Below are positions 1 to 7,679 of a DNA stretch of 23,667 nt, piece after piece (position 1 is the first letter of the stretch; every line of letters begins with the position of its first letter). Below the pieces are notes generated by a model. It saw nothing but the letters and a program-made list of their open reading frames with translations. It did no database searches and was not told where the DNA came from. The position numbers and the translations under genes were made by a program. Source of the DNA: a virus; the IMG/VR virus record IMGVR_UViG_3300026097_000107, positions 1 through 23,667 of that record; one strand, written 5' to 3'.

Positions 1-51
1 GAAGAAATGCAATTGAAATATGAATTCCCACCGAATATGTTTGTAGGATAA
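1..51 (+). CDS. 13: C-terminal end of neck protein gp13 (partial)
   Basis: An open frame enters from the left edge in frame 1 and stops at TAA 49-51. It encodes only about 16 residues, ending in PPNMFVG. The call rests mainly on position: in T4-like phages gene 13 lies directly upstream of gene 14 in the neck module. gp13 and gp14 together form the neck that seals the filled head and joins it to the tail. The stop lies 6 bp before the gp14 start, so the two are probably cotranslated. Too little sequence is present to confirm the family. Confidence 0.55.
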   Translation, partial: EEMQLKYEFPPNMFVG

Positions 52-57
52 AGCACA

Positions 58-1005
58 GTGCCAACAAATGTTTTTCTTTCTCCCAAAGTTCGATCAGAGC
101 AACTCTTATATGAAGATTTGGTTATTGAATCTTTAAAAATGTACGGGCAAGACGTACTCTATATACCTAGAGAAACCGTCACGCCAGATGAAATTTTGAA
201 TGAAGAATATTCAAAGTACGAATCTGCATATATGATTGAAATGTATATTGCTAACACTGACGGGTTTGAAGGTGAAGGAAACCTGTATACAAAGTTTGGT
301 TTAGAAATTCGTGATCAAGCTACCTTTGTTGTATCTCGTCGTCAATTTGCACGATTAGTCGATATCAATGAAAATGCAATTCGTGAAGAACGCCCGCGTG
401 AAGGAGACTTGATTTACTTACCGTTGTCAAAAGGTTTGTTTGAAGTCAAATTTGTAGAGCACGAATCTCCATTTTATCAACTTTCGCAATTCCCAACATA
501 TGAACTTCAATGTGAATTGTTTGAATATTCTGCAGAAAAGTTTGACACAGGAATTGAAAGTGTTGATTACTTTGAAGAGCAATACGGTCCTCAAACTGTT
601 ATTGAAATCATCGGAGGTACAAAAGGATTTGCAATTGGTGATAAGGTAAAACAAATTATTGTTCAAGCTACAACAGATGAAGAAGGTATTGAAGTATATG
701 GCGATGTGAGTGATTTTGCTCAAACAAGCGAACCGTCTGACCCAACAAGAATCGCAGATCTTACGCTAACGAACATAACATCTTCGGATGGTTCGTTGAA
801 AACATTCCAGGTTGCTAAAGATATTGTTAGAGTTGATTCTAATCTTGGTGATGATTGGACAATTAGTAAAGTTTATGGTATTAATGACGACAATAAGTTT
901 ATACCACAAGAACCGTTATCACAAAATACTTACTTTGAAAATAGAGGGGATGATATCATAGATTTTTCTGAGCAAAATCCCTTCGGCGACACGAGTACAC
1001 CATAA
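58..1005 (+). CDS. 14: Neck protein gp14
   Basis: This is a structural neck protein that joins the DNA-filled head to the completed tail. The N-terminal stretch with EQLLYEDLVIESLKMYGQDV followed by LYIPRE is the hallmark of T4 gp14, and the C-terminus ends in a DFSEQNPFG-type motif typical of the family. At 315 residues it is longer than T4 gp14 (about 256). The extra length lies in a region around residues 190-290, which seems usual for marine homologues. The start is GTG at 58. An AGGA at 45-48 lies about 9 bp upstream, and no better ATG precedes the conserved region. Its stop codon shares one base with the gp15 ATG (TAATG), which suggests translational coupling. Confidence 0.9.
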   Translation: MPTNVFLSPKVRSEQLLYEDLVIESLKMYGQDVLYIPRETVTPDEILNEEYSKYESAYMIEMYIANTDGFEGEGNLYTKFGLEIRDQATFVVSRRQFARLVDINENAIREERPREGDLIYLPLSKGLFEVKFVEHESPFYQLSQFPTYELQCELFEYSAEKFDTGIESVDYFEEQYGPQTVIEIIGGTKGFAIGDKVKQIIVQATTDEEGIEVYGDVSDFAQTSEPSDPTRIADLTLTNITSSDGSLKTFQVAKDIVRVDSNLGDDWTISKVYGINDDNKFIPQEPLSQNTYFENRGDDIIDFSEQNPFGDTSTP

Positions 1006-2015
1006 TGTTTACAGGACACTTTTACCACGAACACATCAAGCGCACCGTAGCCGTATTTGGCACGTTGTTTAATAACCTTAAAGTTGTTAAAAAAGACACC
1101 TCAGGTAAAGCGCTTTCTACAATCAAGGTACCGTTGTCGTATGGACCACGCCAAAAGTTTTTGGCTCGAATTGCAGACGAAAAATATTTGAATGACCCTA
1201 AGCTTGCCATTCGCTTACCTCGTATGTCATTTGAAATCGTATCAATGACTTATGACACAAACACCAAACTACAAAAAGGTATTACGCGAACTTTACCTTC
1301 GGAGGATCCTACTAAGAAACAATCCATATTGTATCCTACGACATATCGTATTGGGTTTCAGCTCAATGTATTAGCAAAAAATCAAGATGATGCTCTGCAA
1401 ATTCTTGAGCAAATTTTGCCATACTTTCAACCTGAATACACAGTAACGGTTAAGGAAGTTAATAATAATTTTAAATCTGACATACCTTTTGTTATACAAG
1501 CCGTAACTTTAGTTGATGACTACGAGGGTGACTTTATGTCTCGCCGTTCAATCATTTACACTCTTGAGTTTGAAGCTCGAGTAAAATTTTATGGCCCATT
1601 AAGACAAGGTAATATTATTAAAGATTCTGGTGTATTGTTGTCAAATCCTGAAATGACATCACAAGGTCTTCCATACTCATCGCAAGAGTTTGTTATTACT
1701 CCTACAAATGCAGGTCCTGATGACGATTATAGTATCACTGCAACGTATGATGACTTTACTCCTCCAGATTCTGTTAAGATATATTACGATTCATTGACTG
1801 GTGAAATTGATGTTGGAGACACTGTTACTGGCTCTACTTCTGGGACAGTTGGAACGGTAAGCGAAGTTGGGATTGGATATATAATCATATTATACCCTGA
1901 TGATAACTTTGTTGACGGGGAATCCTTAACCTCCAATACTGGTGTATCTCTGACAATAAATTCAACTGAGCCAATATATAAAACACTTATAGATACTAAT
2001 ATATTATTATCATAG
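1005..2015 (+). CDS. 15: Tail completion / sheath stabilizer protein gp15, with C-terminal extension
   Basis: gp15 forms the ring that caps the top of the contractile tail and docks it to the neck. The N-terminal part (MFTGHFYHEHIKRTVAVFG, then GPRQKF and RLPRMSFE) matches gp15 closely. The conserved protein ends near residue 235, against about 272 residues in T4. Residues about 238-336 form an added segment with GDTVTGSTSGTVGTV, a glycine/threonine-rich beta pattern seen repeatedly in marine phage structural proteins. The start overlaps the gp14 stop by one base. The extension sits just upstream of the adhesin gene, so it may add a surface domain at the tail top; that is inference. The core assignment is firm, but the role of the extension is unknown. 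Confidence 0.9.
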   Translation: MFTGHFYHEHIKRTVAVFGTLFNNLKVVKKDTSGKALSTIKVPLSYGPRQKFLARIADEKYLNDPKLAIRLPRMSFEIVSMTYDTNTKLQKGITRTLPSEDPTKKQSILYPTTYRIGFQLNVLAKNQDDALQILEQILPYFQPEYTVTVKEVNNNFKSDIPFVIQAVTLVDDYEGDFMSRRSIIYTLEFEARVKFYGPLRQGNIIKDSGVLLSNPEMTSQGLPYSSQEFVITPTNAGPDDDYSITATYDDFTPPDSVKIYYDSLTGEIDVGDTVTGSTSGTVGTVSEVGIGYIIILYPDDNFVDGESLTSNTGVSLTINSTEPIYKTLIDTNILLS

Positions 2016-2028
2016 GATAAGTTAACAT

Positions 2029-5000
2029 ATGGCTTTACCTATATCTGGTCCAATATCTTTTGCTGATATAAACGTCGAACTAAGTCGATTGCAAAATACA
2101 ACCATATCTTTAAATGAAACTCTAGTTAGAGAGCTTAGTGGAATTGTTGCGGGTACTATTTCCGTATCTGATTTTTATGGTGCAACTGCTGTTGATACTG
2201 CAATGAAACTTGTTTATGATACCACTCTAGGTAATGGGTCTAATACTGTAGGATTTAACTTAGGAGGCACGGTTGATATTATTGTCAACTGGGGTGATGG
2301 CACATTAGAGCAAATCACAACAAGTGGTTACATTACTCATACTTATGAAAACAGTGACACATATGAAGTTAAAATTGATGGTTCATTAACACAGTTTGGT
2401 GGTCTTGTTGATACACATGCAGCTAAGTTAACACAATGTACAACTTTTGGTGACATTGGTTTAACCAGCTTAAGAAACGCATTTTATAATTGTATTAATC
2501 TTATAGTTTCTCCAGACGAAATTCCTTCATCTGTAACTGATATTAGTTATATGTTTTGGGGAGCTGCGCTATTTAATGATAGTATTAGTGCGTGGGATAC
2601 TAGTAGTATTAACGCAATGGAAGGTGTGTTTTTTCAAGCCGCATCATTTAACCAACCAATTAATTCCTGGGATACATCAAGCGTTACAAACATGAGCTAC
2701 ATGTTTTATGGCGCAGTTGACTTTAATCAGCCTTTAGATGCGTGGGATGTTTCTAACGTTACAAATATGGCATTCATGTTCTTTAATGCCATATCATTTA
2801 ACCAAAGCTTGTCCGCTTGGGATGTTTCTAATGTCACTGACATGACAAGTATGTTTTCTTTTGCTGAGTCATTTAATCAACCTCTCAGTTCATGGTCCAC
2901 TAGTAATGTAACAGTAATGGATCAAATGTTTGAGTTTGCTCTTTTATTTGACCAAGATATTAGCAATTGGTGTGTTGAAAATATTACAGAAGAGCCTCCT
3001 GGATTTGCAACTGGATCCGTACTTGAACTTATTAATACCCCAATATGGGGAGCATGTCCAGGTCCGACTGATCAGTTTATGTCATTTACAATCAATACAA
3101 TATTAGATAGTGCAAATAATGACATAATTTTAAGATTGTTAGATTCTGTCGATTGTGTGGTGAGTTGGGGAGATGGTTTTAATGATACTGTTAAAGTGCC
3201 AACAAATGAATTAACACATACTTATAGTGTACCAGGAATATACACAATAAGAATAACTGGAACTGTTGCTCATTTTGCTGGATTTTCAACAACTGCATCA
3301 AAGGTTGTTAACTGTGTAAGTTTTGGTAGTTTGCAAACTACTAATTTATCTCAAGCATTCGATGGATGCACAAACTTAATATCAGTTCCAAATGATATAC
3401 CATTTACTGTAAGCCTTGTCCTTTTTATGTTTAGAAATGCTTCATCCTTTAATCAAAACATTAGTTTTTGGAATATGTCTAATGTCACACGCATGGATTA
3501 TATGTTTGATGGAGCATCATCATTCAATCAGCCAATTGGATCTTGGGACGTATCTAACGTTACTGGTATGCAAGCCATGTTTAATGGAGCATCATCATTC
3601 AATCAACCAATTGGATCTTGGGATGTATCAAATGTAAATGATATGTTTGTTATGTTTAGTGGAGCATCATCATTCAATCAGCCAATTGGATCTTGGGACG
3701 TATCAAATGTTACTAACATGGGTGCTATGTTTGGCAACGCATCTTCATTTAATCAAGATCTTACTGATTGGTGTGTTACAAATTTCACAAGTGAACCTGG
3801 TTTATTTGCTTCCAATTCAGCATTAAGTAATGCAAACAAACCAATATGGGGTACCTGCAATCCAACGTTTAATATTATATCAGCGGCAAATAATGTTACT
3901 GAAGGTGAAACATTAAACATTACAGTTAATACCACTGGTGTTGCAAATGGAACTACGTTTAATTGGTCAGTAAGTGGGCCAGAAGATTTTAGTACCTCTT
4001 CTGGATCATTTACTGTTAATAGCTCAACAGGAAGCTTTTCAGTGTCACCAACAATTGATACTACAGAGGATGACGGTGAAACTTTTACAATAACTATATC
4101 TTCTACAAGCGATCAAGCATTAGCAGTGTCAAATGCAATTACAATAAATAATGTTATTGGAGAAATTAGCGGTGCTTTAGATACTACCTTTAATATTGGT
4201 ACTGGATTTAACGATGATGTTATGAAAATTGCATTTGATTTAGATAACAAAATTTTAATTGGTGGTTATTTCACCAGTTACGATGGTACGACTCAAAACC
4301 GTATCACTAGACTGAATCTTGATGGATCAATAGATACAAGTTTTAATACAGGAAGCGGGTTTAATCAAAATGTTAAAACTATTTTAGTACAGCCTGATGG
4401 AAAAATTTTAGTAGGTGGAGTTTTTACTAGTTACAATGGAGTTACACAAAATCGTATCACTAGACTGAATCCCGATGGATCACGAGATACAAGTTTTAAT
4501 ATTGGAAGTGGATTTGGCAGTTTTGTTAGAGACATTATTTTACAACCTGATGGAAAAATTTTAGTTTGCGGAAATTTTGCAACATATAATGGGACAAATT
4601 TTGGGACTTCGGTTGTTAGATTAAATACAAATGGCACTAGAGATACAACTTTTGATGCGCCAGATTTTAGTAATTATCCAACTTCCTATGCTATTAATAC
4701 TATAGCGCTTCAATCAGATGGTAAAGTTTTAGTTGGCGGAGAATTTCATTCAGTAGGAACACGCGTTGAACTAGTTAGCGGCACTGCTGCAGAATATAGC
4801 GGTTTAGTTAGACTTAACAGCAATGGCTCATTAGATACATCATTCAATATTGGCAGTGGTTTTATAAGAGAAACTTCTAAAGTTTCAACCAACAGTGAAA
4901 TTTCCAAAATTGCTGTACAGTCTAATGGAAAAATTTTAGTAACTGGAGACTTTACAGTATTCAATAATTCAAGCCAAAATCGTCTTATTAGGCTTAACTC

Positions 5001-5310
5001 AAGTGGATCTAAAGATACAAGTTTCAATGTTGGAAGTGGCTTAAGTTTAGATGGTCGAGCATTTATTTTAGATGAAGAAAATAACAAAATTATAATAGGC
5101 GGATGGTTCAGTAGTTATAATGGTATTACTCAAAACAGGCTTATTAGGCTTAACTCAAGTGGATCTAAAGATACAAGTTTAAACATTGGAAGTGGATTTA
5201 ATAGTTTTGTTTTTGATATAGCTGAACAATATAACAATAAAATTATAGTTGTAGGTTGGTTCACTAGTTATAACGGAGTATCTCAAAATCGTATTTCTAG
5301 ATTAACTTGA
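2029..5310 (+). CDS. Mosaic adhesin / tail-fibre-like protein (PKD, BspA repeats, delta-60 propeller)
   Basis: This is a 1093-residue protein, probably virion-attached and involved in binding a surface. Residues 1-62 carry a short domain ([12 protein letters not shown] ... [11 protein letters not shown]) that recurs at the start of many marine phage fibre proteins and may be an attachment domain. Residues about 80-118 and 370-415 are PKD-like (WGDG ... HTY). Residues about 145-344 and 465-611 are BspA-type repeats (DUF285) of 25 residues, consensus [17 protein letters not shown]; each block ends in a WCV-N-T-EP ... PIWG-C cap. Residues about 614-705 look Ig- or Calx-beta-like. Residues 715-1093 hold seven delta-60 (DUF5122) repeats with KILVGG-F cores. 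There is no signal peptide, as expected for a phage protein. It lies between gp15 and gp16, where T4 has no such gene. Domain names come from recognised motifs; the role is inferred. Confidence 0.75.
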   Translation: MALPISGPISFADINVELSRLQNTTISLNETLVRELSGIVAGTISVSDFYGATAVDTAMKLVYDTTLGNGSNTVGFNLGGTVDIIVNWGDGTLEQITTSGYITHTYENSDTYEVKIDGSLTQFGGLVDTHAAKLTQCTTFGDIGLTSLRNAFYNCINLIVSPDEIPSSVTDISYMFWGAALFNDSISAWDTSSINAMEGVFFQAASFNQPINSWDTSSVTNMSYMFYGAVDFNQPLDAWDVSNVTNMAFMFFNAISFNQSLSAWDVSNVTDMTSMFSFAESFNQPLSSWSTSNVTVMDQMFEFALLFDQDISNWCVENITEEPPGFATGSVLELINTPIWGACPGPTDQFMSFTINTILDSANNDIILRLLDSVDCVVSWGDGFNDTVKVPTNELTHTYSVPGIYTIRITGTVAHFAGFSTTASKVVNCVSFGSLQTTNLSQAFDGCTNLISVPNDIPFTVSLVLFMFRNASSFNQNISFWNMSNVTRMDYMFDGASSFNQPIGSWDVSNVTGMQAMFNGASSFNQPIGSWDVSNVNDMFVMFSGASSFNQPIGSWDVSNVTNMGAMFGNASSFNQDLTDWCVTNFTSEPGLFASNSALSNANKPIWGTCNPTFNIISAANNVTEGETLNITVNTTGVANGTTFNWSVSGPEDFSTSSGSFTVNSSTGSFSVSPTIDTTEDDGETFTITISSTSDQALAVSNAITINNVIGEISGALDTTFNIGTGFNDDVMKIAFDLDNKILIGGYFTSYDGTTQNRITRLNLDGSIDTSFNTGSGFNQNVKTILVQPDGKILVGGVFTSYNGVTQNRITRLNPDGSRDTSFNIGSGFGSFVRDIILQPDGKILVCGNFATYNGTNFGTSVVRLNTNGTRDTTFDAPDFSNYPTSYAINTIALQSDGKVLVGGEFHSVGTRVELVSGTAAEYSGLVRLNSNGSLDTSFNIGSGFIRETSKVSTNSEISKIAVQSNGKILVTGDFTVFNNSSQNRLIRLNSSGSKDTSFNVGSGLSLDGRAFILDEENNKIIIGGWFSSYNGITQNRLIRLNSSGSKDTSLNIGSGFNSFVFDIAEQYNNKIIVVGWFTSYNGVSQNRISRLT
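3511..3735 (+). repeat. Three tandem 75-bp repeats within the adhesin gene
   Basis: Units begin with GGAGCATCATCATTCAATCA at 3511, 3586 and 3661, giving an exact 75-bp (25-codon) period. Units 1 and 3 are identical over their first 44 bases; unit 2 differs there at two synonymous positions. Each unit encodes one BspA-type repeat. The near identity in DNA, beyond what the protein needs, suggests recent duplication or gene conversion. Confidence 0.9.
4984..5180 (+). repeat. 41-bp direct repeats in the propeller-coding region
   Basis: Positions 4984-5024 and 5140-5180 share 41 identical bases, 156 bp (52 codons) apart, encoding [13 protein letters not shown] in adjacent delta-60 repeats. A weaker pair lies near 4300 and 4450 (shared CGTATCACTAGACTGAATC). 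These show that the repeats have been duplicated or converted at the DNA level. Confidence 0.85.
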
Positions 5311-5329
5311 CAATCAATGGAATTGTAAA

Positions 5330-5578
5330 ATGAAATTAAAAGATATCTTACAAAAAAATGACGTAATTGCATTTGAAGTTATTGAAAACCAAAGAATATT
5401 AAGTGTTATTTTAAAAAATGATATTAGGCACGCGCTAAATGTTGACACTTCAAATATATTAGCTGGAACACAATTAACTGTTGTTGACGACTTTAGTATA
5501 AAAAATGATATATTAACCGTAAGTAATATATCATTAAATGTTAATGAAGTAGAAGTTATTACTAAAAGCTATGACTGA
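5330..5578 (+). CDS. Small protein of unknown function (82 aa)
   Basis: I do not recognise this protein. It has 82 residues, starts MKLKDILQKNDVIAFEVIEN, and looks soluble with alternating hydrophobic residues suggesting a small beta-rich fold. There is no signal peptide, membrane segment or cysteine. It follows the adhesin stop by 19 bp and overlaps the gp16 start by 8 bp, so it is cotranscribed with both. The clean overlap and the phage-like codon use support it as a real gene. It might be a partner or chaperone of the adhesin, since it sits between that gene and the conserved terminase genes. That idea comes only from position. Confidence 0.6.
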   Translation: MKLKDILQKNDVIAFEVIENQRILSVILKNDIRHALNVDTSNILAGTQLTVVDDFSIKNDILTVSNISLNVNEVEVITKSYD

Positions 5579-5966
5579 TAAAAATAAAGAACAAATAGAA
5601 GACGATTATGACTTTTCTCGAGACCAATATTACAAATTAGTCGAAAAAGGAGATGAGGCAATTGACCTGATGTTAGACTTGGCGAGAGAGTCTGAGCATC
5701 CTCGCGCGTTTGAAGTTCTTGCAAACATGATTAAAACAAATGCAGATATTGCTGATAAATTGATGGAGTTGCAAAAGAAAAAGAAAGAAGTTAATAAAGA
5801 AGATCTTCGTACGACTCCACAACTCGGAGTAACAAATAATAATTTGTTTATAGGTTCGACGAAAGATTTGTCTAAAATGATTGATGATCGTCAAGCTGCA
5901 AAAAAAGTCAGCAATGATAACAATGATAATAACGATAACGTAATTGATAATGGCAACGACTCCTAG
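5571..5966 (+). CDS. 16: Terminase small subunit gp16
   Basis: gp16 recognises the concatemeric phage DNA and regulates the gp17 packaging motor. The helical segment DEAIDLMLDLARESEHPRAF followed by EVLANMIKTNADIADKLMELQKKKK is the conserved central coiled-coil region of T4-type gp16. Length is 131 residues against about 164 in T4. The C-terminus is a low-complexity N/D tail (about residues 114-131) encoded where the gene overlaps gp17 by 17 bp. The ATG at 5571 overlaps the preceding stop. Identification by motif and synteny is strong. Confidence 0.88.
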   Translation: MTDKNKEQIEDDYDFSRDQYYKLVEKGDEAIDLMLDLARESEHPRAFEVLANMIKTNADIADKLMELQKKKKEVNKEDLRTTPQLGVTNNNLFIGSTKDLSKMIDDRQAAKKVSNDNNDNNDNVIDNGNDS

Positions 5967-7593
5967 CGCCAACTATCTTGGTAATTCAAATCTCAAAGGC
6001 GCCAACGTTCCAATCAACTGGACAAAGGAAATGGTGCAGGAATGGGTCAAGTGTAAGAATGATCCAATTTACTTTGCTCAAAATTACATAAAAATTGTTC
6101 ACGTTGATCGTGGGTTAATTACAATTGACTTGTATGATTATCAGCGTGAAATTATTGAAAAGTTCAATAACAATAGACGTACAACTGTAGTTACAAGTCG
6201 ACAAGCAGGTAAAACAACAACTGCCGTTGTTGTGATTCTTCATTACATCCTGTTTAACGATTACAAACGAGTAGGTCTTTTGGCAAACAAAGGTGACTCA
6301 GCTCGGGAAATTCTTGAACGTATTAAAATTGCATTTGAATCATTACCTAATTGGATGCAGCAAGGTGTTGTTGAGTGGAATAAAGGATCTGTTGAGTTAG
6401 AAAATGGATCAAAAGTTTTAGCAGCAGCGACTTCTTCTTCGAACATTCGCGGTAAGTCAATGAACTTACTCTATATTGATGAAACCGCATTTGTTGAAGG
6501 ATGGGATGAATTTTCTGCATCAGTGCTTCCAACAATTTCTTCAGGTAATACAACTAAGGTACTGTATACTTCGACGCCAAATGGTTTGAATCATTTTTAC
6601 AAAGTTTGTGTCGGCGCTCGGGAAGGCACGAATGGTTACGCCTTTGTCGAGGTTCCTTGGAATCGAGTACCTGGTCGTGATTTGGCGTGGAAAAAAGAAG
6701 CTCTTGATACTCTTGATGGTGATTTACAAAAGTTTGCTCAAGAATATGAGTGCGAATTTCAAGGCTCATCTGGCACGTTGATTGATGGATCTAAATTAAA
6801 ACAATTAGTACCTAAAGATCCACTTATACATAAAAACAATCTCTACCTTTATGAAAAACACGTTGAAAGCCATCAGTACGTTTGTATTGTTGACGTGTCG
6901 CGAGGAAAGGGTTTAGACTATTCCGCGTTTTCAATTATTGATATTACTAAAATGCCATACAGGCAGGTATGTACCTTTAAAGATAATATGATAACGCCTA
7001 TCGAGTATGCAGAAATTATTTATCGTACATGCAAATCATACGGTGAATGTGCCGTGCTTGTTGAAATCAATGATATTGGACAACAAGTGTCCGAAGTGCT
7101 TCACCATGATTACGAATATGAAAACGTTTTATATACTGAGTCGGCAGGCAGGACAGGTAAACGTATTTCATCAGGGTTTGGTAAGGGATCTGATGCAGGT
7201 ATTCGTACAACTAAAACTGTTAAGGCAATCGGTTGTAATATGGTTAAGTTGATGGTTGAACAAGATCAATTGATTCTTAATGACATGAATACAATATCTG
7301 AACTATCAACGTTTTCTCGTAAAGGTACATCATACGAGGCAGAGCCTGGATGTAATGATGACCTTGTTATGTCGCTTGTTCTTTTTGGTTGGTTATCAGA
7401 TCAACAGTACTTTAAAGATATAACTGATATTAACACTCTTGCTAAGTTGCGAGAAAAATCAGAAGAAGATATGATGGATGACTTAACACCATTTGGATTT
7501 ATTGATGACGGTGCTCCGAGCCCAGAAGAAGAATATATTGTAGAAGGCGGTGATGTGTGGAAAGTTAACCCCGAAATTGGTACGCTGTATTGA
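5950..7593 (+). CDS. 17: Terminase large subunit gp17 (ATPase/nuclease)
   Basis: This is the packaging motor ATPase and headful nuclease, docking on the portal gp20 and pumping DNA into the prohead. Counting from ATG 5950 (547 aa): Walker A SRQAGKTT 83-90, Walker B LLYIDE with D177 and E178, coupling motif TST 207-209, and an RNase H-like nuclease domain with acidic residues D315 (VDVSRGKGLDYS), E372 (VEIN) and D470/D471 (CNDDLVMS), in the same order as in T4 gp17. An upstream TTG at 5944 is in frame but only two codons away, and the ATG is preferred. It is somewhat shorter than the T4 protein (about 610), mainly at the ends. The gene overlaps gp16 by 17 bp, consistent with coupled synthesis of the two subunits. 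Confidence 0.96.
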   Translation: MATTPSANYLGNSNLKGANVPINWTKEMVQEWVKCKNDPIYFAQNYIKIVHVDRGLITIDLYDYQREIIEKFNNNRRTTVVTSRQAGKTTTAVVVILHYILFNDYKRVGLLANKGDSAREILERIKIAFESLPNWMQQGVVEWNKGSVELENGSKVLAAATSSSNIRGKSMNLLYIDETAFVEGWDEFSASVLPTISSGNTTKVLYTSTPNGLNHFYKVCVGAREGTNGYAFVEVPWNRVPGRDLAWKKEALDTLDGDLQKFAQEYECEFQGSSGTLIDGSKLKQLVPKDPLIHKNNLYLYEKHVESHQYVCIVDVSRGKGLDYSAFSIIDITKMPYRQVCTFKDNMITPIEYAEIIYRTCKSYGECAVLVEINDIGQQVSEVLHHDYEYENVLYTESAGRTGKRISSGFGKGSDAGIRTTKTVKAIGCNMVKLMVEQDQLILNDMNTISELSTFSRKGTSYEAEPGCNDDLVMSLVLFGWLSDQQYFKDITDINTLAKLREKSEEDMMDDLTPFGFIDDGAPSPEEEYIVEGGDVWKVNPEIGTLY

Positions 7594-7605
7594 AATCCAT
7601 ATATT

Positions 7606-7613
7606 TATAAATA
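7606..7613 (+). promoter_or_regulatory. T4-type late promoter (TATAAATA) for gp18
   Basis: A perfect TATAAATA lies in the 86-bp gap before gp18. It shares the 16-base TTTATAAATATAATCA (7604-7619) exactly with the gp67 promoter at 11552-11567. In T4 this octamer is recognised by RNA polymerase carrying gp55, which this phage encodes at 18426. Transcription would start around 7620, leaving a leader of about 60 nt before the strong AAGGGG ribosome site. Confidence 0.85.
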
Positions 7614-7679
7614 TAATCATGACAAACATCGTATTATGAAAATCATATCAATAGTTTTCAAAAATCAAGGGGAAAACAC

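Noticed and set aside
4746-5087. 113-residue open frame on the minus strand inside the adhesin
   Set aside because: Its repeats mirror the delta-60 repeats of the + strand, so it is a shadow of the coding strand.
5944-5949. TTG start for gp17 two codons before the ATG
   Set aside because: The ATG at 5950 is better, and the extra two residues have no support.
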